The notes beneath the pieces were generated by a model. It saw only the letters and a program-made list of their open reading frames with translations. It did no database searches and was not told the origin of the DNA. Of a DNA stretch of 64,000 bases, positions 11,766-23,890 are shown in pieces; position 1 is the stretch's first letter, and the number at the start of each line of letters is the position of its first letter. Source of the DNA: Rattus norvegicus. Its lineage: Eukaryota; Chordata; Mammalia; Rodentia; Muridae. Both the position numbers and the translations under genes were made by a program. The stretch lies in the NCBI RefSeq assembly GCF_036323735.1, contig NC_086033.1:5042968-5106967 (forward strand). The letters run 5' to 3'.

Positions 11766-14300
11766 AATATCTGCATCTGTGACTTGAACAGAGGCACATG
11801 AGAGGCTAGAAGGAAGCCTCTGACTCCAAAGATAATAGGATGTAATTCTGAATTTGCCCAGCAGATGGCGACATAGGATGGTATTCACACACACTTGTTT
11901 CTCACTAACCTCTTAGTTCTGTCCAGCGTGTCAGGTAAGTTCCCCAATGTGCTCTGTGACTGAAGATCCTTCTGCTTGCTGGAACTCGATCCCCTGCGTG
12001 GAATACTCTCGATTGGCGATGGGTGTCTGGGTCCGTGGGCACAATGACTCCAGGAACTGTGAATGAATGGACTGAGTTAAGCAGACATTGAATTCATCTG
12101 AGGGGTTGGCATCTCCAGAACCTGCAGCTTAGCATCCACGGATCCAAGAGAGCACAGTATGCAGGGCTGAAATCAGATTCTGTAATGGGGCGGAGGGAGA
12201 AACTAAGTTTTTAAGTATTTGTTCTGTTTGAAAGCACAAAGTGGGAGATCAGTCAGTTTTCCTCTTTTTGCAACAACTTACTCTGAGCTGCAGGACATAT
12301 CCTGGGGTATATTGCTTTCCATATTCAATGGGCTTTTCAGAAATTCCAGTTTCCTGAAATGGCATGGCCCTACTTTGGTGGACTGAGTGGTAGGAAGTGG
12401 AAAGGTCCTCAGAGGGGCAGATGAGGATCAGAATATGAAAGGCCAAAAGAAGAGGAAAGACACAGTTATGAAAGGGCTGCTGGTGGGTACAAGGCAACAA
12501 CAAGCGTAATTCTCAAAGCCCTGTTTTACTATAGCACTGTAGGAAGCATAACCACAAGCTAACAGGAACAAATTGTTAAAATAAACAATGCATTCATTCC
12601 CATTCCCTGAACTTCTCCATTTTTTCCACCAAGGTCAATAGAATTTTAAGCCTCAGGTACACCTTCTCTTAAGGTTCCATACCTCAGCAGGCTGAAAAAT
12701 CTGCCCACGGGCCTTGACCTTCCTTGACTATGCCTAGCAGGCAGACCTTCTCTCTCTTTCTTTTCCTCTGTTTGAGAGCAGGAGCAAATGACTTTATACA
12801 GCGGGCGATTTCCATTATCAACAAACAAAAATTTTCCTAAGTCATTAAAGCTAGAAGGCCAGTAATTGATGGGCTGGTGCGGTAAGGTCATTCGAACTAA
12901 ACTATCCCATGGGGAAAAGTAAAAGAGACAGCCACACCTGTGTTTAGGAAACAAGATGTCCGCAGGTGATTTGAGTATGGGTGCTGAGTGGGAGAGAGGA
13001 GGTCATGAATCCAGCTGGAAAAGTCCACCCCACTTTTAGATGTGTTTTCAAAAGTCATGTATTAGAAATTGAACTGCAATAAAAGTGTGTCAGCAAATGT
13101 GCTCTAATGATAGGTGATTAGGTTTTGGGGGCCATATTGACACAGAAACTAGATTAATGGTAATATCTTGGGAAGTAGCTTGTGTTACAAGGAGAACTTC
13201 AGTTATCCCTTGCCTAGGCCATCTACTGTCTTCTCTTCTCTTTTTCCTCTTTCACTCTTCTACCTGGGCTGATGTAGCAAAAGGCTCTTTCCAGAGACAA
13301 GTCAAAGGAGAATTAAGGTGCAATCTTTAGCCTGTTTTCTTGGAGACACATTGGACTGGAAAGGCTATGAGGGAGCCAGGCGGGAGGAGACTGCAAAAGG
13401 CAGAATGAAGCAGTGACTGCACTGGTCCTGTGTCCCATTCTGTCACAGAAGCATTTTAAGAAAGGAGGTTCCATTGGCTCAGAGTCGGGAAGCACAGACT
13501 CCGTCCTAGAAGGGGTGAGTGTAGCCGTGAGAGGTGCAGTTGGTAGAAGTGGACTGGCTGGCAGGATGTGAATGAGACTCTTTCCATGTGGATGGAGCAG
13601 GGAGCAGAAATAGGGAAATTCTAGCTCTTAGCTTCCTCTCTGTGCCATTTAGTGCAGGCTCCTAGCCTGAGAGTTTTGGTGTTACCACCATTCAGAGTGA
13701 GTTTTACGTCGATTCTCTCCCCCAAACCCCTCAGAGTGACATTCAAAGGCCTGCTTCACTAACACACTAGGCACTTTTTACCTTCCTCAAGTTGTCAGTG
13801 ACCAGCAGCAGAGCAAAGACAAGAAGGTTGCACGGCCATTTAGAGGGAGGAATCAAGGAGTGGTGTCCGTGCAAGCCAGAAGAGACCTACAGGAAAGCTC
13901 GACATCAAAGAGCCACACACATTCTCTCATGGATTCTCATGGTTTTCCCAGGGTGAGATTCAGATGCATGTGGTAGCTAAAGGCATTTCTGCCTGAAGCC
14001 GGTTTTCCTATGTGACATTAGGAAACAGTTGTAATAAAAGAAAGTTTCAAACAGCAACCTGTTCTGATTCTGATGGACACAAGTCTGATACTAGGCTGGA
14101 ATTCTCTTCCTAACTTTCGATATTTTTGAAAATAAAGGATAGATAGTATAATGTACTCTAATCCTAAAATACTGTGAAATATGTATTTCATAAATATGCA
14201 TTCCATGATATTCAGTTGGAATTGCTCGGAATAGTACTTTCTTCTATCCCTATAACCACTCTGCTCTGGACAGAATTACTAAAGAATATGATGACTTGGG
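11766..14300. other. Mostly unrecognised sequence (copy A)
   Basis: Contains only weak minus-strand frames and the empty B2 site at 12748-12764. The copy-B equivalent is 48990-51740. I see no gene with supporting splice sites or family motifs. Confidence 0.5.

Positions 14301-14301
<1 letters not shown>

Positions 14302-14346
<45 letters not shown>
14302..14346. repeat. (GT)n microsatellite, copy A only
   Basis: About 22 GT units. At the same place copy B (51742-51790) has only short, interrupted GT units. Confidence 0.95.
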
Positions 14347-14347
<1 letters not shown>

Positions 14348-14507
14348 TTTGTGCATTCTGTGTGTGTGTTTATGTGTGTCTCTTTGTTTCTTTGGGTATG
14401 TTTGTGTATTTATGTGTCTATATATTTATGTGAAAATGGAGACTATCAACTTATGGTATTTTTTTCATAGTAGCTATTGTCCACAGTGCTTTATGAGATG
14501 AAGTCTT

Positions 14508-15547
14508 TTACTGGCTTGGAAGTTGATAAGAAGACTTGGCACCAAAATGTCTTTATCACTCCTTCTCTGATATGGGCCATGTGTATGTGTACCTAGGTTT
14601 TGACATGGGTTGTACACACTGAACTGAGGTTCTATGTGTGCCTGACGAGCACTTTACCCATGGAGATATCTCACTGGCCCACACAGGGCAATCTTTTGCT
14701 GAATATTTCTTGAGTCAAGGTCTCATTAACTCTTAGGTCTGCCTACTGAATTATTGATGCACATTTTCGAGGGAACATATACCCCTCTCCTCTTTTGGTT
14801 CCTGTTCTACTCACCGACTACGAAATAAAGAAATGAATAAAATGCCTAATTCCTACTCAGTCAAACAACCCTTCAGAAATGTGAAATGGTAAATTCTTCC
14901 ACTGACTCGGTTCTTTTGTCAGTTGTGTGTCAAACCATCCTTTGTGCACAGGCCTAGGTGGAAGAGTAGATGAAATAACAGACTTACAGCACCAACCAAA
15001 CTTTCCTGCTAACTCCGTAGGGATAATGTTTGTATCAGTCTTCACCTCCCATAAGACAATTTCTGTCATTAACTTTCCCCATCACGAGAGAGCACAGATT
15101 TGACCTTAGAAGGCAAAGCCAGAGTTGATCCTTGAAACTCTACTTTCACAGAGGCACTGAACATAATGTCTACCTAAGGACTTCTAAAGGCAAGCGAGGT
15201 CTAAAGTGTCTTCCTGAATAGTGCACACTGGTACATACTCAGTAGATATTTCCCTGTCTTTTTAATTCGATGCTTTAGCAAAAGGAAGGAAGAAAGAAGA
15301 AAGGAAGGAACGACAGAAGGAGAACATGCCTACTTGGTTAATATAACCCAGTACAGTGAATGCTCAGGAAATAGAACTCTTTCTGGACGTCCAGTATGAA
15401 GAGTCCCAGGATTTTCTCTTTCTTCTTCATCAGGTAAAATGAGGCAATTTCTTCAAATGGAAGCAGCAGGAACAATGTGCACCGTGACGGGAAGAACAAT
15501 AGTGAAGTGGGCAATGACAGTGACTCAGACAAAGTGCTGAAGGCCCA
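14508..15547. other. Copy A-specific segment, unrelated to copy B
   Basis: This replaces the Smim14-bearing segment of copy B. It holds a weak SINE-like stretch (about 14600-14700), unrecognised sequence, a purine-rich GGAA tract (15283-15320) and a coding-looking fragment at 15347-15548. No intact gene is seen. Confidence 0.75.
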
Positions 15548-15548
15548 G
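15347..15548 (+). pseudogene. Coding-looking fragment of unidentified gene
   Basis: One plus-strand frame reads as protein-like sequence with motifs ELFLDVQYEESQDFLFLLHQ. After a 1-nt shift at about 15436 it reads NNSEVGNDSDSDKVLKAQ. The composition (acidic and Ser/Asn-rich) and the clean break at the A/B homology junction suggest an old exon or retrocopy fragment. I do not recognise the parent gene, and chance is possible. Confidence 0.3.
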
Positions 15549-16157
15549 GTATTTATTCTGGGTTGTCTGGTATGAGTGACAGAGCCGTGCTGTAGTCACT
15601 TTTCTGTGGCAGTTTACCTGTGGGTGGCAGTTTTCTGTAGTCCTTGACACTGATGCTTTAGATCATTTTTCTTACAAAGTCCAGCTGGCTTATATGGCTA
15701 GAATAGGAAAATCGATTTGGTTGTTTACTGATTTTTTAAAAATTCCTATTAAAAATTTCTGATAAAGAATAGTTTAAGTAAGCATGATTGATTAATATTT
15801 TTAAAAGAGGTAAAAACACTCAGAGACCGAGAAAACCATGGATGGGTTCCTCTTTAGTCAACTGGAGCCACAAAAATGTCAGAATCACACAGCCAATCAG
15901 AATTCACCTGAAACCAGACACTACAGACATGGTCTCATTTACATAGAAAGAATTGGCTGATGGGAAAGGATAAGCAAAGTTGCTCACCACAACCACGAAA
16001 GGACTCTTCACAACTGGGCATAGTGACTCAAAGTGCCAATTTCGGTATTTGGGATAAAGAAGTAGGTAGATTCCTGTAGGATCAAGGCCACCCTGCTTCA
16101 CCCAGCAAGTCCATGACGGTCAGGTTTGCCAGATTATACTGAGAGGTCCCGTTTTTC

Positions 16158-16338
16158 CTTTTTTTTAATATTTAATTTTTACTTGTGTGAGTACATTGTA
16201 GCTATCTTCAAACACACCAAAAGAGGGCATCAGGTCCCATTAGAGATGGCTGTAAATAGCCATGTGGTTGTTGAGATTTGAACTCAGGATCTCTGGGAGA
16301 GCAGTACTCTTAATCCCTGAACCATCTCTCCAACCCCT
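16158..16338 (-). mobile_element. B2/B3-type SINE, copy A
   Basis: Reverse-oriented SINE with poly-T-like tail, TTGAACTCAGGATCTCT and CCATCTCTCCAACCCC boxes. The copy-B equivalent is 53703-53884. Confidence 0.75.
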
Positions 16339-16600
16339 GACAGATCCTGTGACAACATACTGACTAAAAGTCTTTGTACATTCCTTCAAAGAGTTAATAT
16401 TTCCAGGCTTGAATGACAATGGAACATTTATAACTTAAATGAAGTATTTCATAAGTAACACTGGTCTCAGATACTGAAGTGGTGAGTGAACTATCAGAAA
16501 TAGAAGGACACTGCAGGACACTGGATATCTATGCAGGATAGCAGTAGATGTAGTTTCACTTTTTACATAAAACACACAGAGCTTTCCAAACCTATTTACT

Positions 16601-16785
16601 TTTTTTTAGTTTGTTTAAGATTTATGACGTATACAGCATTCTGCCTGCCTGCATGCTTGCCGACCAGAAGAGGGCGCCATATCTCACTATAGATGGTTGT
16701 GAGCCACTGTGTGGTTACTGGGAATTGAGCTCCAGACCTCTGGAACAGTAGCCAGTATTAACTGTGGAACCACCTCTCCGGCACC
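16601..16785 (-). mobile_element. Second B2/B3-type SINE, copy A
   Basis: Reverse SINE with AGATTTATGACGTATACAG, ACCAGAAGAGGGCGCCA and GGAATTGAGCTCCAGACCTC blocks, ending CCACCTCTCCGGCACC. The copy-B equivalent is 54146-54333. Confidence 0.75.
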
Positions 16786-18016
16786 ATTACTTCTATTCTA
16801 ATCTGCCTCGTGTCTCCAGTAATTTTCTTATGAATGTTCTCTTGGCAGGATAAAGTTTGGTCTTACCCTGTGCACTCAGAAGGGACACACATCTGCAATG
16901 ACATGTTCATTTTGAGTTTTGTATTTTGTAATCCAAGATCTTTTTGTTTGTATTTAGCATGGAACTATCTATGTAAACAAGGATGTTCTCCTCCCTGCCT
17001 CTGCCCTCCTGCTTGAACTCTTGAAGTAACAGTGGACCACCACCATGAAAGGCACTTTCTTCTTTGTGTCCTAAAACCACAAAAAAGCAATTAAGTGCCT
17101 ACTAGGGCATACGAAATATGCTATCACCTTAGATGGTTCACGACATGGCGTATAGATTAACAACTTGTAGCTGGGTATTTCGAGGCATTGTTCCATTGGA
17201 CTAGACAGAAGACTCTGGCATGAATTTTCTAATGGCGCTAAGTGCCCTTTCATTTTTCAGAAAGTCCTTTGGACTTATGCCAGAGTGAGGGATGTGCACG
17301 AATCTAACTGGAAATTAAGTGTCCGTTTCCTTTAAAGCTGAGGTTGGGTTTCTTTTGAGAGAGGAGTGCTTGTGACTGGGATGATTCAGGAATCCTCCAG
17401 CCAAGGCAACTGTGGGAGAAGACATCGCTCAGGTGCACTGAATTCTCACTTCCACAAGGTGGCACCCCATACCTAGCAATCCATATCCTCATTTCTTCAG
17501 GACAAACACATAAGGGACATTGGCCAGGAGGGGTCAGAACAACACCACTCTTCTGTTCCCCTTTTATTGAGTACTAAGTGGTGATCACCCTTATAGACAG
17601 CAGACTGCTGTGGTCAGAATGGAGGAAGGGGATAATTTAAGGCCTGTCACTGTAGGAATTAAAAGTTGACATTTTTATCCACAGATAGTATAACATTTAT
17701 GAAAATTCCAAGGATATAATCATTAAGGAAAAATTTCAAACTGATTGCCCATTAATTATTATATATCAATTGTATAAAAAATCAAAGAAAAGCTATTCCT
17801 AAGGAGTACTGATCAGAAAGACTGCATATTTTTATTTTTCATTTTAATTTGGTTTCAAACAGTGTGTGTGTGTTCCTACATTTTAAACTGATGTGAACAA
17901 AGAGAAACTGTCCAGAGGGATAAAAAGAAATGATAGAAGAGGTAAGGAAAGGAAGGATAATGGTATTGAGAGGCAGAGATAGGTGCAATATAAGGTATAT
18001 ACATATATGAAAATTA
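16786..18016. other. No recognisable gene (copy A)
   Basis: Unique-looking A/T-rich sequence between the SINEs and the (CA)n tract. The copy-B equivalent is 54334-55554. Short frames only. Confidence 0.5.

Positions 18017-18061
<45 letters not shown>
18017..18061. repeat. (CA)n microsatellite, copy A
   Basis: About 22 pure CA units. Copy B (55555-55600) is interrupted by AA and GA changes. Confidence 0.95.
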
Positions 18062-18064
<3 letters not shown>

Positions 18065-18533
18065 CTTGTGCAATAGCAGCAAGGTCCTCGGCAGGTAAAG
18101 AACTTGCTGCACTAGTGTGATTATCTGAGTTCGACACCTGGGACTGCTAGTAGAAACATGAACTGAAAATTGTGGAACCTATGTGCACAGACACATGCAC
18201 ATATCCACAGGCAAAGAAAACTTTGAAAATTATAAGCATTTGACTTTAGAGGCAGAAGGATCAGGAGTTGGGAATGAGGTCACCCCAACATTCACTTACC
18301 TCAGAAAACCCAAGAACCGAGATTGAGCTAAACTAATGTGTCCTATTAAAGTGTGGCAAATGTAAGAAAAAAGAATTTTAATGTGCAAGATAAACCACAA
18401 CAAATATTACATTAGAAATATCAAATTGCTGGGCATTTATATTAGTTGAAAGAAAGAAAGTAACAAAGAAGCAAAAACAGAGAGAGAGAGAGAAGAAACT
18501 AAATGACAAACTTATGAAGGGAAGTAGAAGCCA

Positions 18534-18990
18534 TCAAAATGAAGGCAGGGAATGAAAGAAAATGGGCTGGGGTGCCATGCTTGAAGGAGGAAAAGACTTT
18601 AGACTCTGTGCTCTGATGAAGCTGACTAAGGTGGTGCCTGCGGGTCCTTCACAGGCATTTTGCCCTGTCTGCTCACCTTGGGCACAGTTGTTTGTCCTCT
18701 TGGATCCTGTGCGGATTCCAGGTAAGGCGGGCAGTGGGAGAGCCCGGTCTCCAGCTAACTGGCTAAGCTGCTGTGCTTCAGAGCACAGGGTGCTTTGTTG
18801 CAGCTTGAGCAGGAGCTCCTGTGTCTGCACAGCCGCTGCCACAATGTTTCCACCACACTCCTGCTTTCCTTCCCTGTGAAATCCCCTCCTGAGTCAGGTT
18901 TGCTGCTTGCTGTTGTCCTGAACTGCTGCCAAAGGAAAACAAGCTCGTCCCTGAAGAACTATTGCTGAACAGGTCCTCTTCCCCCATATC
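18534..18990 (-). pseudogene. Unidentified retropseudogene-like sequence (copy A)
   Basis: The minus strand contains overlapping open frames with protein-like text: EEDLFSNSSSG and LFSFGSSSGQQQ, then in another frame AAAVQTQELLLKLQQST and SEAQQLSQLAGD. They appear to be one ancestral ORF broken by a frameshift. It is GC-richer than its surroundings. The copy-B equivalent is about 56065-56522 with the same breaks. I do not recognise the parent gene. Confidence 0.35.
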
Positions 18991-19539
18991 CTAATAACTT
19001 TTCTCTTCCATTACCTATGATGAGGGCTACTTATTAAAAGTAGTTTGCAAAAAAACTTTGCCTCCATCCTGCTGTAGTAGAAATAAGGAAAAAGCAAGCA
19101 GGTCCTTTTGTACAAAACGCTTTATCAGAGGTCTTAAGCTCCTCAGGCTTCCTCAAAGAAGCTCTGAAGGCAATTTTAGGAAGTATCTAATAATATTGCA
19201 TGTGATAAAAGAAGAGAGGCACTTGGGTCAACTAAAATCCAACTTTATTAGTCTGGTCTCTTAGTCTTCAGTGCATCTATCCAGGCTCTTCTGGCTTTTA
19301 GAGTCTCTAGCGAGAAGTAATGTGTGATTCTCATAGGAGGACTGACTTTGTATGTTACCAGTACTTTTTCCCTTGCAACTTTTATTACACTTTATTTGTT
19401 CTGCATGTTTACTGCCTTAGGTAATATACGCACAGGGGAATTTCTTTTCGACTCCAGTCTATTTCATACTGTGTGCTCCTTTTACTTTGATAAGTCTCTT
19501 GTTTACGTTAAGGACATTTTCTTTTAGGATTTTTTTGAG

Positions 19540-20215
19540 AATGTTTTTTTGTTTGTTTTTTGGTTTTTGTTTTTGTTTTTTGTTTTATTTGCCTTTGACC
19601 CAAGTTTATTTTCATCCTTCCTATATACTTTATTGTCTTTATCATTATTATATTTGTTATTTTGCAGAAAAATCCTGTCTATTTCTTGGATGTTTTCTTC
19701 CAGGATTGACTTCCTTCCTTCCTTTCTTCCTTTGCTTTTCCTTTATTCCTTTCCCCCCTCCACTCTTTTCCTCCCTTTGGATTTAAGATTCCCTCTATCT
19801 ACGTATCCATTCCTTCTATCATCTCTTCAATGCCTGAGGTTCTCTATTCCATCTGTTGGAGTCTGTTATTAAGGTCTGCCTCTGAGAGACTATTTGAGTT
19901 CCTACATTTTACTCGTCCACACCTCTCTGTTTAGGATTTCTTTATTCATTTCCTTCCCCAGTTAGTGTTTTCACAGACTTCTTTATTTTTCTCTTTAAAG
20001 ACCTCTATGATATGTGCAAATGATGTTTTACAGTCTTTTTTATTCTTGTTCTTCAGTCATGTTGACATGTTCAGGGCCTTCTGTCATAGTGTTGATGGGC
20101 TCTAATAGAGATTTGAATGCCCTGGCTGTTACTGGTTGTGTTTCTATGCTGGTCTGTAGTTATCTAGGGTTGGGAAGATTGTAACTCTAGGTGCAGAATC
20201 TGGTTTTGTGTTGAT
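19540..20215 (-). mobile_element. Probable old L1 fragment, copy A
   Basis: A pyrimidine-rich plus strand with blocks such as 'TCTTCAATGCCTGAGGTTCT' and 'TGTTGATGGGCTCTAATAG' resembles antisense L1 5' or inter-ORF sequence. Open frames here come from T/C-rich composition. The copy-B equivalent is about 57070-57735. Confidence 0.4.
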
Positions 20216-20664
20216 CCCAACCATGGATTTCTGCCCATCCTTTGCCCAGTTAGTTTCTGGATAAAAGATTCACACTAGCTTTATATCTATGATAATCCTT
20301 AATTAGCACAAGAACTGGACAGACAGCTATCCTCTATACTATTATGCATATTTTTCCAATAATTTCATTATATAATTTGCCATGGTTTTGTCTGGACTGC
20401 TTTAAACTCCAATTAGCCCACTCACATGGTGGCTTCTCCTCTATTTATGTTCTTCTTTCTACCCCATCTGTCATGGTCTCCCACCCCCAAGCTGGGAACA
20501 CCAGGGAACACCTGTCTTAATTCTGCACAGCTTTTGACTATAGGCATTTTAATTTACAATTCAGAAATCACTTCGTGGTAAGGTCACATAAGAGTATGCA
20601 TTGGTGTTTTCTTTCTTTCGTTTGTTGTTGTTATTGTTGCTGCTGCTCCTGTTTTTATTTTGTC

Positions 20665-20749
20665 TTTTTTTTTTCCGGAGCTGAGGACCAAATCCAGGGC
20701 CTTGCACTTGCTAGGCAAGCGCTCTACCACTGAGCTAAATCCCCAACCC
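20665..20749 (-). mobile_element. ID SINE, copy A
   Basis: Reverse ID element with poly-T and the CTCTACCACTGAGCTAAATC box. Present in both copies (copy B 58226-58315), so it predates the duplication. Confidence 0.85.
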
Positions 20750-20849
20750 GGTTGCTGCTGTTTTTAATTTGTCTTTGTCGGTTTGGTTGGTTGGTTGGTT
20801 TTTGAGACAGTGTTTCTCTACTGTATTAGCATTTTCAAAAGCCAGTTGC

Positions 20850-21092
20850 TTGATTAAGATATCTGGGGTCAGAGAAAGGCCTGAATGTTAGTATTCTGCT
20901 AGCAGCCTTCTGATGAAGATGTAGAACTCACAACTCCTGCTGTGCCATACCTGCTTAGAGGGTGACACGCCCCCACCTTAATGATAATGGACTAAACCTC
21001 TGAACCTGTAAGCCAGCCCCATTAAATGTTGTCCTTCATAAGACTTACATTGGTCATGCTATATGTTCACAGCAATAAAACCCTAACTTCAC
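20850..21092 (+). repeat. Mid-repetitive element, first of two (copy A)
   Basis: A block of about 240 bp ending AGCAATAAAACCCTAAC is also present at 25395-25605 in the same unit, and at 58430-58650 and 62405-62615 in copy B. I recognise it as a common murid interspersed repeat, probably LTR-related, but cannot name the family. The two copies flank the ERV1 remnant. Confidence 0.5.
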
Positions 21093-21165
21093 TGTTCTGT
21101 GAAGGATCATTTCCCCAATGTAGGGGACTGCCAGGGTGTTGAGGGCACATAATTTAGGGCAAACA

Positions 21166-21703
21166 TGTTGTGGTTTGCCCTGTAGTTACTGTATTTTGAT
21201 GCTAATTCCACTGCCCCAAGGACAACTGCCTAGTCAAGGACTCAGAACTCAGGTGACTTCACCAGAACAACCTCTCCATTGAATTTGTAAAGTACAGGTG
21301 AGGGGCAGGTACAGGAGAGAAGGAGGCCTGTCATTGGAGGAGAAGGAATGATGGGCTGGAGAGAAGTTTGAAGGAAGAGGAGGAGACTAGGGGAGAGAGA
21401 AGGGAGACAGAGAGAGGGGAGAAACCATGGCAGGTGATGTTAAGATTCTGCTCTGTGTATTTACAGGTTGTTATTAATGTTCTCAAGGGATGGATGGTAC
21501 CGGGCTTTGTATGTTTAAGTGGGCATTATATCTTACCAATTGGGTCAAAGATTGTTGTGTTGTGTGTTCTTTTATGTGAGGGTTTGAGTGTAAGAAAGTG
21601 TGTGGGTAGGATGTGTTTCCGCCAGATATCTGGGCACCGAGGTGTAGACCCAGTGGGGTAAAAGACAATTACTCATTATTATTTTTATATTTTTACAACA
21701 ACA
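21166..21703. mobile_element. Solo LTR (ERVK-like) in copy A with target duplication
   Basis: A 538-bp element begins TGTTGTGG and ends ACAACA (inverted TG...CA termini). It is flanked on both sides by the 6-bp direct repeat CAAACA (21160-21165 and 21704-21709). Copy B has a single CAAACA at 58727-58732 with continuous flanks, a perfect pre-insertion site. A 6-bp duplication fits class II (ERVK-type) elements; the exact family is not certain. Confidence 0.8.
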
Positions 21704-21709
21704 CAAACA

Positions 21710-23560
21710 TAGTCATGAGCCTATTGGGTAGCTCTGACCTTAAATATTAAATTATCATTGTTCAGTTCTGTAATCACTGCCAACTGTAGGCTGGATACAA
21801 TGGGGGCTAGAATGCCATATGCATCCAATATAGGGCAAAGGGAAGGAGCTTCATCCAGTCCCACCAGTCTCTAAGGCTAATTTAGTTAAGGTCTAATTTA
21901 GAGTTCTATTTATCCTTTCTACTTGCCCGTAACTCTGGGGATGATATGCATAATGAAGCTTCCAATTCGTCTCCAAGATCTTAGTCAGTCCCTGACATTT
22001 CTGAAATATGAAGGCAGGCCCTTATCTGGTCCTATTACCTTAGGTGCTCCAAACCTGGGAAAATCTCTTCTAGTATCTCTATCCGTCTATCCAGGAGGAA
22101 ATGTCCACAAAAACCAGCAGGTATTTTGAGCCATGTCTTTCTTCCTTGATCTCTATAAAATCAATTTTCCCAGTTGAGGCCTCCAAGCTCTTACCTCTCA
22201 GTCAGGAGTTTGGGTATTTGGGGTGACTGGGAGTGTTGCTCAGCTGGTAAGCTTTAAAGTTTGTCATTCGTTTTACTCCTAAGTGAGTGACTCTGTGGAT
22301 CTTTCTGAGAAGAGTTCTTGTTAAAGAGGTGAATGATATTAGCTTACGCTCCATAATCACCGTCCCATTTAATTTCTTTTTCTGCATATATCAGTTGATC
22401 TAGGTGGTTCAGGTAGAACAGTATCCAATCTGGAGATGCTGTTTCTTTAAGACTATGTCCTTAGCGGCCTTGTTAGCCCGTCTGTTATCTCTAGCCATTG
22501 GTTTCTTTTCCCATGATGAGGGCCTGTGTTAATGTTATTAGCTTGGTCCTTTGAATTGAAGTGTCTGGAGGAAGAGGCTGAGTCCAGACTACCTCCATTT
22601 CCAGTGTCACCACTGCCCCTGCTCTCCTCTGACCCTCATGGATAAAGCTGCTTTTGTTAATAAACCAGATCTGTTCTGTCTCTGACAGAGGAGAATCACT
22701 TTGATGGAGTGGACAGTCAAAATCAGAGTTGGGCAGCAGAATTGTATGGTTTGCAGAAACAGGTAGCTGGAAAATATGTTAGCCAAGGTAGATTAATAAA
22801 GTCTGATAATGAAGCCTGTTGGCATTACTGAACAACAATCAGAAATGTATGTGTGTGTGTTGTGTTTGTGTGTGTGTGTGTGTGTGTATGTGTGTGTGTG
22901 TGTGTGTCATGCGTCCCAAAGTTAACTTATCTGCATCTTTATCCAACAGTGCTGTGGCAACAATAATAAGCAGGCAATCCTGCTGTCACTGAGTTCAGTT
23001 TCTATGATAAATAAGCCATTGGCCATTTCTATGGTAGTCTTTTCTCCTGGATCCATGGCTTTGTTGGCTAGAGGGGCTCTAATTAATTCTTCTTGTCTAA
23101 TCTCCACTCTTCTATACTCTCTGCAACTTTTATTAGCTTGTACCTGTAACTTTTATCTAATATTTGGCACTAACTAATTGATAAAAGCCAGGGCCCCTGT
23201 ACTAGAGTTCTCTGTTTTCTCTTATTTCATATCATATCTAAACACTGGCCAAATTACTGTTGAAATCTGCTTGCAGAGCCTGGTGGCAAATCTGGAGGAG
23301 ATCCCTAACCCTTACACCCATTAAATAACCAATCTGGGTGGGTACCCTGTGGGCCCAAGAGCCAGTTTCTTGGCCTATGTCTGTGGTAAAGAGAACTTGT
23401 AAGGGAGTTGGAGTCATGTCCAGAACACAGTTTACTCTACATTATGCCATCCTGTGGCTGGTTCCTCAGGGGAAGAGATGCCTCAACATGAGCCTACCAG
23501 AGGCATCCCCTTTCTTTATATAAAATAAATCTTTTTCATCTTAAAAACTCAGAGACCACA
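21710..23560 (-). mobile_element. Gammaretrovirus-like (ERV1) pol remnant, copy A
   Basis: On the minus strand, broken frames read as RNase H (about 22500-22800, with a GQRRAGAVV-type motif) and then the integrase core (about 21780-22140, with a YHPQSYGQVERINRTL-type motif). Stops and frameshifts are many, so it is an old, inactive endogenous retrovirus. The order RNase H then integrase agrees with minus-strand orientation. Flanking stretches up to about 25.3 kb may belong to it but show no clear gag or env. The copy-B equivalent is 58735-60560. Confidence 0.65.
22848..22907. repeat. Imperfect (GT)n tract, copy A
   Basis: Interrupted GT tract inside the ERV1 remnant. The copy-B counterpart at 59872-59920 is nearly pure. 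Confidence 0.9.
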
Positions 23561-23810
23561 TTTACTCGGACAGGGAGCATGCATTTCTCTTGGCAAGAAG
23601 GATATTCATTTACTGAACAAAAGATGTGAGCAGGAGTCAGTTGCAAACTCTGTTAATGGATACATATGACCACTTGGGGCCTCTCCTGTCATGGACCCTG
23701 GATGCCAGACTGCACTGTGTCTGCCCTAGGCAGAAGGAGAGGGGAAGAGGGGATAAACCGGTGAGAAATGTAAAGCCTGGAGCTGGTCCTGAGGGAAAAA
23801 GAAACTCAAC

Positions 23811-23890
23811 AAATGACTGCTGAGAATTGAACTCAGGACATCTGGAAGAGCAGTCAGTGTTCTTAACCACTGAGCCATCTCTCCAGCCCC
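23811..23890 (-). mobile_element. Truncated B2-type SINE, copy A
   Basis: About 80 bp covering only the tRNA-related head (GAATTGAACTCAGGACATCT ... CCATCTCTCCAGCCCC), reverse orientation. The copy-B equivalent is 60826-60905. Confidence 0.75.

Noticed and set aside
19487..19872. Phe/Leu-rich plus-strand frames resembling membrane proteins
   Set aside because: Produced by a T/C-rich probable antisense L1 fragment; frames differ between copies (57019-57520).
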